Below are positions 36,355 to 47,697 of a DNA stretch of 64,000 nt, piece after piece; the stretch's first letter is position 1; each line of letters begins with the position of its first letter. The notes below the pieces were generated by a model that worked only from the letters and a program-made list of their open reading frames with translations, had not been told where the DNA came from and did no database searches. Where the stretch lies: contig WARS01000014.1 of the NCBI GenBank assembly GCA_008933995.1, forward strand, positions 8,913,192 through 8,977,191. The letters run 5' to 3'. The translations under genes were made by a program, and so were the position numbers. Source of the DNA: Datnioides undecimradiatus. Lineage: Eukaryota > Chordata > Actinopteri > Lobotiformes > Datnioididae.

Positions 36355-39300
36355 GTTTTTTTATTTTGTGTAGCTAGAGAAAAATAAAGGCTGAGTCACT
36401 TCGGGGGTCATCACTTTGGCTTGGAACAGTAAAATACATGTAATTTTCTCAGTTATTTGTGGAGTGTGTGTGAGAGTAGCAGGGGCTCCACTGCAGTTTA
36501 TTCACTCTCCCCTCGAGCACTTCTTCCTGCCCTTAGAAGCAGACCTCAAAAGAGCCTCAAAGGGAAAAGGGCACCAGAGAAAGAAGAGAGGAAATAAAAG
36601 CACTGTCTATTCTGCAAAAGACTGCATTACAGTTGCTTCAAAACCACAATATGTTGTACTTTTTCCTCGCCTTGAACTGCCAAGCCTATTTTTGTGGTTT
36701 AACGGGGATCTGTAGACTAATGTAAAGACAGAGGGACCCTTGAGGTGTCCAGATGCTTCTTGGGTCAAGTCAAAGGCCTTTCGGTCAGCAAATGTGCCCT
36801 TCTGCTTACTAGTAGTGAGTCCAAATGCTTCCCTCCATGTTAGAGGGAAGGGCCCTCTAACATGGGCCCATGGTCTATGTGACCATAGGGACCAAAATTC
36901 TGAAAACATTTCTACCTGAGAGGACAAATCATGGACTTTGTTAGATTTTTCATCATGCTGTCTCCCTGTTGAATTTTATTTGCATTCATGTTCTACCATG
37001 GTACATGTATGTTGGGTTGTGTATCGGTTTGTCAGTTTGTCTTTGAATCTGTCAACAAAGTGTTTTTGTATTTGACTTTATTTGATTGATGGACTGATGT
37101 AGGTTATAATGTCATCTATTAAAAAGCTTTAATGTGTTCATTGAGAGGGATGGTTCTAGGTTCCCACAAATCTTAATTGTCTTTTTAATACACACTAAAG
37201 CGTTACCAATGCTTAAAAAGAACTAGAAGAAGGGGACCACACTTATTTAGTCTCACTTAGGTCCACGCAAGTTAGTGTCTGTCTGAAGGAAAACAGTGTT
37301 GCACCTGCAACATGAGAAAAGTAGATATATGATGAATTCAGTTCAAACCTCACATACAGGCACCACACAATCTTTTGTGTGCCAGAGGTGTTTTGAAGAA
37401 CACCTGCATTGTGCATTTGAATGAAAGTCAGTAATTTGGGGCTTAGAGAAGAAAGAAAAAAGAAAGGGAGGTGTGGCCTTCCATTGACAAACCAGCCTCT
37501 GTTTAGAGGTGCAGAAACGGAGAGTTTGGAACGTGATCGTCCTGTTTGGTTCTTCTGACTTTCAATGTGCCCTTCTCTGGCTCATCACTCCTTTATCAAA
37601 TGCCCTTTTACAGAAGAAAACAAAGAACATCAGCCTGTACATATCTATGAGTGCTGACAACCAGTAGTTACTTCAACATTGACCAAGACTTGCAGGCATC
37701 ATTGACCTTTTGTCTATACTAACAGATGTTATTGAATTTAATTCTGTCTTGTATCACGCCATGCTCGTGCCCAGTGACTGAGCAGTCATGTGATATCTGT
37801 ACTCTTTATGAATAAAGGTTCTCTCTGAAACTGCTAAAACACTCTCCTGAACACAGATCATTTAAGATTTAAAAGACGGTTTTAAAATTAAAATGGATGT
37901 TGCCTCGGGGCAATATACAAGGTGATGTTTAGAAAAACTTTCAGCTCCATGTAGACCTCATTAAGCCCTCTACAAATGTCAATGTCTGTTCAACACTATG
38001 TTCTGCAGAACTTCAACAATTAGCCAACATCGGGAACTTTCTGCTGATTTTACATTACACTTTGAAAACTAACTGCAGAGCAAAATGGGGAAGTTGTAGT
38101 TGAGGTAGAAGAGAGGATCACAAGAACAAAAATACCATGTTTTCCCTTGAGTTGACTTTCAAACCAGTATGAGCGACCAAATGACTCTGCGTCCTTTACA
38201 TTGATGTAGTTCCAAGTCAGCTAGCCAAGCACATCTAGGGAACATTTGGCTTCGGATCATCCAGCATGTGTTACTGACTCCGGGGCCGACCCACAGACCT
38301 CATGTTGGAATCTTACAGTGTATGCCTAAGGATTGATTCCTTGGCAGAGGAAGCATATAATACCACATTCCTCAGACTCTGTAAACGGATCTCTGCTCTC
38401 TCACTTGTATAATTAAATAAGACTGGCTGCCGTACAGTGATCCCTCTGTGTCTGTAAGCCTTCATGCTTACCTTACACCTAATGAATGAATAAATCGGAT
38501 TGCCTTGTAGACGAGATCCTTCTATGGTATCTGATTCTATGAATTGTCTGCTTTCATTTCATTTGTGGCCTTTCTGTAATTTCTGGAATGGAGAAGAGGC
38601 GTGGGTGTTTGATTGACGTCATCACATGATTTGGCATTAAGTTCACTGAGAGAACTTCATGAACCAGATGGGTTATTTGCCTGATGGCTAAGAGGAATTT
38701 CACCATTGTGTCCAATCCAGTTCCATTCCATATGCCGTGGTGTTTTGGTACATAATGATAAATATAGTAAATGGAAAATTGCAAAGAAATTATGTGAATA
38801 TATGACATATAATGATTTTCTTAAGTCACTCTGAATTGATCATGGCGAATATCCACCCTTTTCAAATTTAACACATTGGCTACTAGAAGTATATCAGGAA
38901 GCATTTTTGCTTCACTGTCATGACGGGAGTGCATTTCCTGCTCAGTGACCGCAAAGCTCCTAATTAAACAGCAAGCGATGGCCCTAACACATCCTTAATG
39001 CATCATATTTCAACACATCAGTCTTAATAAGGCGATCGTTTATGCACTCCAACTGTGACGTGTCAATGCTCCGGTGCGCCTTCAGCCTTCATTAGGTAAA
39101 TAGAGAAAGCTACGTTAGCATATAGTTGACACCTTGCAGATATGGAGGCAGGGGCAGAACCCGTGGCTTTACCCCACACTGTGCAACAGGCCTGGAAGCT
39201 CTGCTGCTGATGTAGCAGCCTTTAATTGGCTCTGGGTTCTACTGACATTATGAATACGCACAGTCTCACCGCACATGTCGAACACCTGAGGCTCAGCTAA

Positions 39301-41229
39301 AGGAACTGATGTATAATTAACATGAAATTGGAAATGCCCGTGTGTGTGCGTATGTATGTGTGTGTGCTAGCATGTATCTTTGATGGAAGAAAGGGGCAAC
39401 ATATGAATAGCTAGCTAGCTACAGATAGAAAGTTTCTATGGATTTTTAGGAAAGATTCAAGCAAATGAGGCTGTTTAGGCAACAAAAGTCTGGTTACCAA
39501 TTCTCCTTTTTGCTCTCGACATAGTTTGAATAGCTGCTTTTTTTCCAAATTCAACACAATTTAGCTCCTTCAGCAAACTTATTACCCCAACAGCAGCTAG
39601 CTCTGTTGCTCCAGGTCCTCTTCTCACTTTCAGTAATTCACTCAGGTCCAGAAGTGCTTGATATACAGTTTACACAGAGAATATCACATATCCCCGGCGT
39701 CACGGAGACTGCCCTCCATCTCAGACTGTCAACACTAGAGCTTTCATTAGAGAGGATTTTAGCAGCGCACGGACAAAATGGTGGTTGGAGAGGCAAAAAC
39801 TGTAGTGAAGTGCTGTTAAAATACGGCACGTTGTCTGCTTGTCGGATTAAGCTTGCCGTGAGGCGTGCTAGATATTCCGTTTAAAGACGGGCCTTTGGGT
39901 CCCAATCGCAGCTGTTATTGAGAATATTCAAAGACTGCTGCAGGAACAGTTTCCCCTGATTATTAGTCTCAACGAGAACAGGCTGACAATATGTCTGACC
40001 TGACTTAAAACAGCCACCTCAGCAGATCAGAAATGAGTGCTATCAGCAAACACTCAGCTTACAGTGTTATCCACTGTGGTGGCGGGATGGCCACGCATGA
40101 CAGACCACTTTTGAGCCAATACCATAGCTGTGATATGAAATACACCTCCCGTCCCAGTCAATAGATGACACTTTGACCCCAGCTGGTGTCTTTTTGTTTT
40201 CAGTCAGTGCCTGGCTGACTGGTATTTTCAGGGCCAGACAATCCCCCACAACTCTCCCAACAACACCTCTGAAAATGAAAAAAGAAAGAAGTGTTCCTGT
40301 TTTATATGGGCAACACAGTGTGCCTGTTTCTATTACGTGTCACAGAACAACTCAGTGCTCAGTTGGACGGGGACTGTATGACCGCCTGGGAGGTATAATG
40401 CTGTGTCTCTGTGTTTGTCTGCATGTGTGCGCGCGATATCTCCCGTGGATTGCCTTCCCAGGTGGCCCCTGGCTCACTCCAGTATTTTTATGCCTCATCC
40501 TTAGCCACGCACACGCACGCATCAGGGTCCACCGTCATACACAGCACGCCTTCAAACCCACACATCGAATCCCTATGTGAGCGCACACATACACGCACGC
40601 AAAGATTTCAGCGCAACTACCACCCTGTGATGATTCAACAGCAGCTTTTTTAATTACAATTATATTTGAACCAAATTGAATTGAGGTTTTGCTACGTTGC
40701 ACAACATAATAACACAACAGGAAGTGGCAAAACAATGACGTACACTCACATTACCGTCTCAGTTTAATAGAAACATCCATATTTTACATGCATGTGTGAT
40801 TCTGTAGAACATATCTGCAGTGTAAGTGCTGAGAGTCACAGCAGAAATTACTGTACACATTATGCAGTTTCAGTTCCCTTTGGTTCTCTTGCCCTTTTCC
40901 ATCTTAACTAAGCAGAAGTTAACTTATGTTGCATAAATAAATCATTCATTCTAAAAGTCTTGTCAGTGAATGTTCAAAAATCACATCATGATTTAATGGC
41001 ATCTATAGTTATGCAGAGTTATCAAATATTAATGTTCTGTCTGAGGGGAGGACTGAATAAAAAAACACTTTGATGATATTTAGAGGGAAACACATCTGCA
41101 GGATGAGCTTAAAGGATCTATACTTTTGTTTATACTTTAGATATAATTATTAGAATCATTTCTATATATTATATGTCAAGTCTGAGCAACTATTACTGGA
41201 CAACATTTCAACATAATGTTAAAATCATT
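36355..41229. other. Anonymous region
   Basis: No supported gene. It contains two adjacent perfect hairpins at 36835-36886 (listed), an imperfect GT tract at about 39340-39366, and GC/CA-rich alternating sequence at about 40400-40610 that generates incidental frames. The stretch 38930-39080 is AT-balanced and repeat-free, but no function can be read from it. Confidence 0.4.
36835..36886. other. Two adjacent perfect hairpins
   Basis: 36835-36847 (CCATGTTAGAGGG) pairs perfectly with 36853-36865 across a 5-nt loop, giving a 13-bp stem. Four bases later, 36870-36875 (ATGGTC) pairs with 36881-36886 across another 5-nt loop. The first stem is far longer than expected by chance at any given site. 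It is not preceded by a T tract acting as terminator and is too short for a typical pre-miRNA. Confidence 0.6.
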
Positions 41230-41530
41230 TTACTTCAGTGGTTGCACTCATAAGCACATGCTAGTCTTTTGCAATGCTAGCATGCTAGCAGCTCTGCAAG
41301 ACTGGACTTGAGCAAGGTGCTCAAGGCTAATGTTAGCATGTTGGCAGGTATCATGTTTACCCTGTGTAATATGCTTGTTCGTTTGTTGTTCTTCACCAGG
41401 ACTAAACATAAAATCCAGCCTACAGTGATGTCATTAGCGTTGCAGGTGATTATAAACCAAAGTACTGGCTGAAGTGAAATATGAAGTGGTGATGGCACCA
41501 GAGGATGTTCAGATGTGACTGATAAAAAAT
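41230..41530 (+). repeat. Anonymous teleost repeat (GCTAGCATG...CATAAACCAAAGTA type)
   Basis: It contains ATGCTAGCATGCTAGCAGC-like sequence, then GTTAGCATGTTGGCAGG, GACTAAACATAAAATCCAGC, GATGTCATTAGCGTTGCAGG, ATAAACCAAAGTACTGGCTG and GTGATGGCACCAGAGGATG. This reproduces the order of a very common spiny-rayed-fish repeat (AGCACTAAACACAAAGTACA ... ATGTCATTAGTTTTGCAGGT ... AACCAAAGTATTGGAC ... GATGGCACTAGATG). It is non-coding and moderately diverged. Confidence 0.65.
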
Positions 41531-41624
41531 TCAAATCAGAGGAAGAAATCAGTTGGCTGGACAGATGAAGCTACTGCGGCTTTACAGGTCATAGGGCAAA
41601 ATGAGCTGATGATGTGACCACAAC

Positions 41625-42660
41625 CAAAAAGCCAGGATGGATGTGGAGGTGAGGGTTCTATCCAGAGGCCAGAAAAGCTGCCTTTCCCTCAAGTGACAAC
41701 CCCAGCAAAAGAAGCCTGAAAACTGTCATCAAGGAGGCAAAGGAGATAGACTGGAAAGAGACCTCAGCACCAACAACACTGAAGATATGTGGCAAGCCAT
41801 TCAGAACATCACAGGATACCAGAGCAGGAATGCCCTGATCATGTGTGAGACCATGTTGCCAAATGAGCTTAACTCCTTTTATGCTCCCTTTGATCTCCTT
41901 TACAAAGAGTCAGCTGTAAAATCTATTCTGCCTCCAGTGGACCGACCACTGTCAGTATGCCCAGCAAGATTAGAGTGGTTATGAGTAAAGCTGCTTGGCC
42001 TGATAACAGCCAACTGTTAAGAACATGCGGTCCAGAGATGTCATCTCCGGCTTTTTCGACATATCACTGCCACAGAGGAGCGTTCCCACCTGCCTCAAAA
42101 CAGCCACCAGCGTACCTGTACCTGAGGATGCAATCTCCACTGCCCTCCACCCAGTCCTTACCTACAGCTGAATGCTGTGTGTGGATTTCAGCTCTGAATT
42201 CAATATAAACTCCCTGATGAAATTGATTGGCAAACATAAAACTGTGGGCATGAGTACCACACTGTGACTGTCACAAACAAACAGTTTGTACCGCCCATCC
42301 AGACAGTTTGGATGAGTTGTCACACCACAGCTCCCTATTGTTCATGCTATACGCCCACGACTGGAGAGAACTCTGTTGTGAAGTTTGTAGATGACACCAC
42401 CATCAGCAGCTAGATACCAATCAAGAAATCTGATGAGAATCTGTATCAATAGGAATTCAGCAATCCAGAGTGGTGCACAGAGAACAGCCCATTGTTCAAC
42501 ATCAGCAAAAGCAAGGAACTTATCATTGATTCCAGAGAAAAAGGAAGCAAAGACACACATCCCTGTGAATCGACAGAACTAATGTGACCCATGTAAAAGA
42601 AATTCAGGTCTGCAGCAATCAGCAACATAGAAAACCTATCATAGACGTTTCACATCTCTA
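41625..42660 (+). mobile_element. Degraded LINE (CR1/L2-like clade), reverse-transcriptase region
   Basis: Conceptual translation, moving between frames, recovers landmarks of the second LINE protein in order. A linker-like MWQAIQNITGY followed by LPNELNSFY lies at 41787-41880, resembling the WQGIQxITxYK...LPxxLNxFxARF linker of fish CR1/L2-like elements. AAWPDN (about 41990-42007) corresponds to the RT motif KAAGPDxI. CLKTA follows near 42095. FVDDTT at 42384-42401 corresponds to the F/YADD catalytic block. WCTENSPLFNISKSKELIID follows, as in WCxxNxLxLNxxKTxEMIVD. Both a frameshifted order and stops are evident (for example immediately after DDTTISS). The endonuclease, the ORF start and the 3' end are not recognisable. 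It is dead and old. Rex1-type elements belong to the same broad group and cannot be excluded. Confidence 0.7.
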
Positions 42661-43932
42661 ATCTACTTTTGAAAGCTCAGAAGTGGCTCTTAAGCACAAT
42701 TTTGTCAAAAATCAAGCATCCTGAAAGGAAAAAAAATACAACAGTTACAGGGACAAACACTCGAAACTTTGTGATGGAGAAAACAAATAAAAGAACCCTT
42801 AGCTTTAAATGTTGATACTGGCACAAGAGAAGTCGAGATGACGGAGATGATGGTTATATAAGGAACAACTGGCATTGCTAGATACAAGCAAGGCTAACAA
42901 TCCACTGTTCTGAATCTGCATTGCCCATTTCTGGCCACTGTAAAAACATCCCGCATTGCACATGAACCAGGGCTTCCTTCAGCCTAGCAATGAAAAGTAT
43001 GGGATTTTATTAGGTACAGTGATATAGAAGAGTAATCTGGTTTAATTTACAGTATGATCTAGAACTGTCACTTTGTCACTCTGATTTTTATTTTTTTAAT
43101 AATGTTACAAATATAATAAAAATTAAAATAAATACACTGGTAAAATACGTATGCAAATATGTACAAATGTTCATATCAGTAGCAATCTAAATACCTGATG
43201 AGATGGGCATTGTTGCAGCGTAATAAAATCCACTGTAATAGTAAAAGTGCTAAACACACTGAAGGATTCATGTATGACCGCAGTTGGACTGTGTTAAAAA
43301 TGCTGAATCAGAGAGCAAAATGTAGCAGTCCATTGTATCACAGCACGACAGCTGAGCTGCTGTATCCTGTCCAGCTGGGGCCGCATGCTGCCATAATTAA
43401 CCTGCATCTGCTTTTATGAGAGACAGTTCATCACTTTTAATCAATAACTTCTTGAATCGCCCGCTTGGCAGCACATTCAAGAGTCGTGAAAATTTACTGA
43501 GCGCAAAGAGGAGCACGTAAAGGTTCAGCACACAAAAGAAAGTGAAAGCTGCCGGTGGAGTCCACCAAAACCACTGGCCGGAACTGTCTGAAATATCAGG
43601 AGTGACAAATCTTTCCCGATGTTAATGCACCGGACAGTTGCATTGCGTTGTCTGTCAGTTAAATAAGTGGACATTTATACCTGTGTCAGTGACTGTCGGA
43701 TTTCAAAATGCCGGATGTCTCTTTCTATTTGTGGTTTCAAGTGTCGGCGGCGGTTGCTTATTTTGCATTCAAATTAGTGAAAGCACTGTGATGTTTCTCA
43801 TTTGGAGGCCTTTCAAAGTGTCTGGCGAGGTTGAAAATAATCATGTCTCTTGAATTTTCTGCCAGGTCTTACCTAACATTTCATCAGAGCTTCCCACTTA
43901 TTTTGACAGTAATTTAACTCACTTGAAATACA

Positions 43933-43952
43933 TTTTTTTTTTTTTTTTTTTT
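43933..43952 (+). repeat. Poly(T) run
   Basis: Twenty T residues followed by TAAAAATGG. No retroposon body was recognised next to it. Confidence 0.9.
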
Positions 43953-44210
43953 AAAAATGGAGGGTTCGGTGTGGGGTGGGAGGGAGGACAACTTGATTGC
44001 TTTTGATCCTGATTTTGAGAAAGATGGGATGGCTGTGTAGTTGGATTTATCGGGCCTTATGAGCGATGACAGCGCTGTTGATGTTCAAGTGCCTGGAGTG
44101 TTGAAACTAGTTGAAGTTTCATCTCTTGTTCGCAGCCTGGTCTGGCTGCGAGAGTCCCTGGAGTTTTTTAGGGGAAATTTCCAATCATATTAAAATTAAT
44201 AGCCTTGCCA

Positions 44211-44263
44211 GTGAGAGAGAGGGAGAGCGACAGGGAAAGAGAGAGAGAACGAGAGAGAGAGAT
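44211..44263 (+). repeat. Imperfect (GA)n purine tract
   Basis: GAGA units with interruptions. The reading frame across it is Arg/Glu-rich as a result. Confidence 0.9.
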
Positions 44264-47235
44264 AAAGACTGCATTTGTTTGGGCTGTGCAACAGAGAGAC
44301 AGAACGGATGGGAGGTTTGATTTATCTCATCTTTTACCCTGAAGTTGCTGAAGTTATGCTTTTTTTTTCCAAGAGATTAAAAACATTGTTTTAAGTCATT
44401 TCTACTCCACTGACTATGAAGCTTACAGCGTTGTTTCAAGTGTTTTCAAATAAACTGAATCATCTGAAAATGATTGTCAGCGTACACGGTGTTGTCTCGT
44501 GTTGCGTCTTGAAGACGAACCAGCTGTCCCCTTATTTCTCATGATGTCTACTGAAATCTGTGCATTTAAAGCATCCATGCCTTAAGTCGCCCTTTCTCCG
44601 GAATAGATGTTCCAGCATTGTTTCTGCCTTACTTGCCTCTATTTCATGCATAATGACTTCTCATGCAAATGTCACAGAAGCTTGGTCAGTGGCTTAAATT
44701 AATATATACATGCATGAAGATATTGGTATTGAAAATTAGAGGGGTAAAATATGTACTTGTCATCCAAAATGTATCCAAGCCTTTCCAAACATTACATGAA
44801 GCAGCATTGCTCTTCTCTGGCATGTGACTTTGTGTATTTGAGGGACTTTTAGAGTTATTTCCTGCTTATATCATCTCCCTGGCATGACTGGAATCAGCTG
44901 TGCAGCCCCTCTGCAAGTCAGGCCACTGTGTGAAGCAGAGACCATCAGGGATTTTGCACAGGGGGGACAGAGGATTGTTTTTCTTCCTCAGGGCAGAGAA
45001 CACAGCGCTTCCTGCTTGTACCAACTTTATCCAGACAGGCACTGCCTCGACTGGTGGTACAAAACAAGATAAATCCACAATGCAAAACCAAACACTCCAG
45101 GACTGACACTCTGACATCCAAAGTATGCCTACTAATGGTATCTTTACCAAAGGGTACAGTGTTACACATGAGTAGTGATCATGTGCGATGGACCAGACAT
45201 GTTGATGGTGGAATTCTAGGCTATTTCACAAGATCTAAGCTAAACTGTGATCACTTATGGCACATAATTGACAATGAGTAATCAATAAGTTGATATTGAT
45301 TTACACTGTATTAGACTTGAGGGATAAAAAGTTGGCTCTACTTCAAAACAGGAAACCCATGACTACATCCCTCCCCCTGAGGCTCAGCAACGAAACACCG
45401 TGCACGGGACCACAAAGATGGATCGGAATGTGAAAAGCACTGGAACTTGAGAAGATCCCCACTAGAATTGGCTAACCTCATAATAACTTCAGCTCAACTT
45501 TAGAAATTCACAAAGATTGAGGACTGTTGATTTTACTTCACCTTCTGATGGAGTCAGAATGCCATGCACAGTGTGACATTTAGAACGAGCCGTGAACTGA
45601 CATTCATCCATGGCTTGTTTGTTTGAACATACTCTGAGTCAGTTGATTTCTCTGCAGGCTTCCTGCTTCAGGAACTTTGAGCAAGATGCTCATTTGAACC
45701 AGTTGAGTGCCCTGAGTTTGTCATTTAATCCCTGTGGGTGACTGCTCCCGAGCACTGACATCCATTTTTCATTGTCTACACCACAAGGTGAAGATATGTC
45801 GAGGATATCAAGTTCTCCTTTTTTTCATTTACCGTGACCACACGAGGATCAAACCACAGTTACATTGTATGTTGTCACAGCAGCTGATTTGTGTGTGCGG
45901 TCTCCTCTGATTATTTCCTGCCTTTTGAACCAGTTTTGTTCATTTTTTTCATAAAATCCAATATTATCGGCCCCTCTTGACTGAATGCATGTCCACACGC
46001 CGAGGCACCCCATGAGTGGGAATACTTGATGACACACGGAAGCAGGCACATGTCATGCTTGCAGGGAGCCGAGATGGCAGACCTGGATCAATCCATGAAT
46101 CGTGTATCATCACATCCCGGCACCCCTTGTGTGTACCAACTCTTTGTCAAGGTAATTGATACCGTGTCCTGCAGCACGTGTCTGAGTTAAGATTCAAAGC
46201 GGACCACAAGAAGGACAAATCGGCACCTTAACAGGGCGCCGGATGCTGGAGATGCACTTTGCATGGTTGTACCAGGATTACATTGGTTCTGCACTTCCAG
46301 TGTGTTTTGCTTCATGGTGGTTTTGTACGATGTGTGGAATGATCTTTGCAGCCATGCTGATTATCTGAGTTGGTCAAGTCAATTTTGCACACCTGTAAGA
46401 CTACTCAGAACGTGTGGCTTCAGTTTCATTTCTATCAACTCACTTCTTTGCTAATAATCAGTGCTGGCTGCTTCTTCCACCCAGCTGTAATCCTTAGTTC
46501 TTGTCATTCTATGGGCTTTTGATCAGCCACTCAGTTCCTGCCCACCACCTCAGCCCTCTGCTGGATCGTCTATCATGCCACATTAGCCATGATTGTCTAG
46601 TCTTAGTGTTGCCTTGGGTGATCGACTTCCTGTTTCTGACCATTTTATGAGCAATTAACTCTGTTTTTAACCTCGCTCACATTGTATCTTACTCATTCGT
46701 CCTGCTTTTTAGGGTCCACAACATTAAGGCCTATGAGAACGTGACATGCTCATAGTTCCAAAGACCTTTGAATGTTTTAAGGTAGTTCACCAAATTTCTG
46801 AAAGCAATATATTAACAACCATCTTACATCGCCACATTACATCAATAGCAGCCTGCTCACTGTCCTCCCGTACTTACCGTAAGGCTTTACAATTAATGTA
46901 AAGTTGGACAAATCAAGAGGCGCTACATTTTGCATAGCAGCAGCAGGAAAATTGCAGGTTAGACTAAATGATGTGAATAATGGCCGAGTTCCGTTTAGCT
47001 GCTTCCGTTTCGACATCAAGCTGTCACAACTGACTGGGACATCTGAACAGAATGGAGCTATTGCTTTTGCCACTATAACAAGTCAATATGGCTGCTGTGT
47101 GAAGACTGACTTTCTCAACTAGGATCTTGACAATGATAGAACACAGGTCCTGGAACACATATTTTCTATAGGTTAAACAGGACGCTCAGGTTTGCAGGAT
47201 CTTAATACATTTGTGTGTGTGTGTTGGTGTAGGCA

Positions 47236-47697
47236 TGGTCTTCCCTACAGTCCCCCGGCTCCCTCCAGGTCTGTTCACCCACCACTCATAAGCCCACCGT
47301 ATATCTACCCCAGCTCTTCAAGCACTCTTTGTCAGATTACTGTCTTAACCTCTGTGGTAGTTACGTATCTGGGCTGATTAGTTTGCTACTCCAAGCGTTC
47401 AGCTTTAATATGCATTGTGTATGCTAACTCATCTCAGGATCATCTCCCAGCTGCCTGTCTTCTTGACGGTCAGCTGCTTCCTCAGTTCCCAGGCTAACCC
47501 CTTGCCAGCCACTCATTCCCTCATTCTCATTCCTCTCTCACACCCAGCCGCCCTCCTCCATCGGCCTCCTGTGCCCCCGCTGCTGCTGGAGACCATTCCC
47601 TGCCACTAGGCCCCACAGACCAGTAAACCCCGTTGTAATACACCTTTTTCTCACTCTGTTCGTGTCCTGCGTTTGAGTCCATCCTCAGTTTGTGACA
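47236..47697 (+). mobile_element. Probable LTR, 5' boundary uncertain
   Basis: The 3' end, with CGTGTCCTGCGTTTGAGTCC then ATCCTCAGTTTGTGACA, matches the usual U5 end of fish LTRs (CTGCATTTGGGTCC...GTGACA). Upstream is a TATA-like GTATATCTACCCCAGC (47299-47314) followed by CACTCTTTGTCAGATTA, a promoter/R-type arrangement I recall from other fish LTRs. The left end is only estimated. No internal part is present. It is old and diverged. Confidence 0.45.

Larger units (their letters stand above)
42661..47235. other. Anonymous region
   Basis: No supported gene. It contains a 20-T run (43933-43952), a GA-rich tract (44211-44263) and AT-rich sequence at 43080-43200. The patch 46890-47110, with ATGGCCGAGTTCCGTTTAGC, resembles a fish repeat but was not identified. 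Confidence 0.4.
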
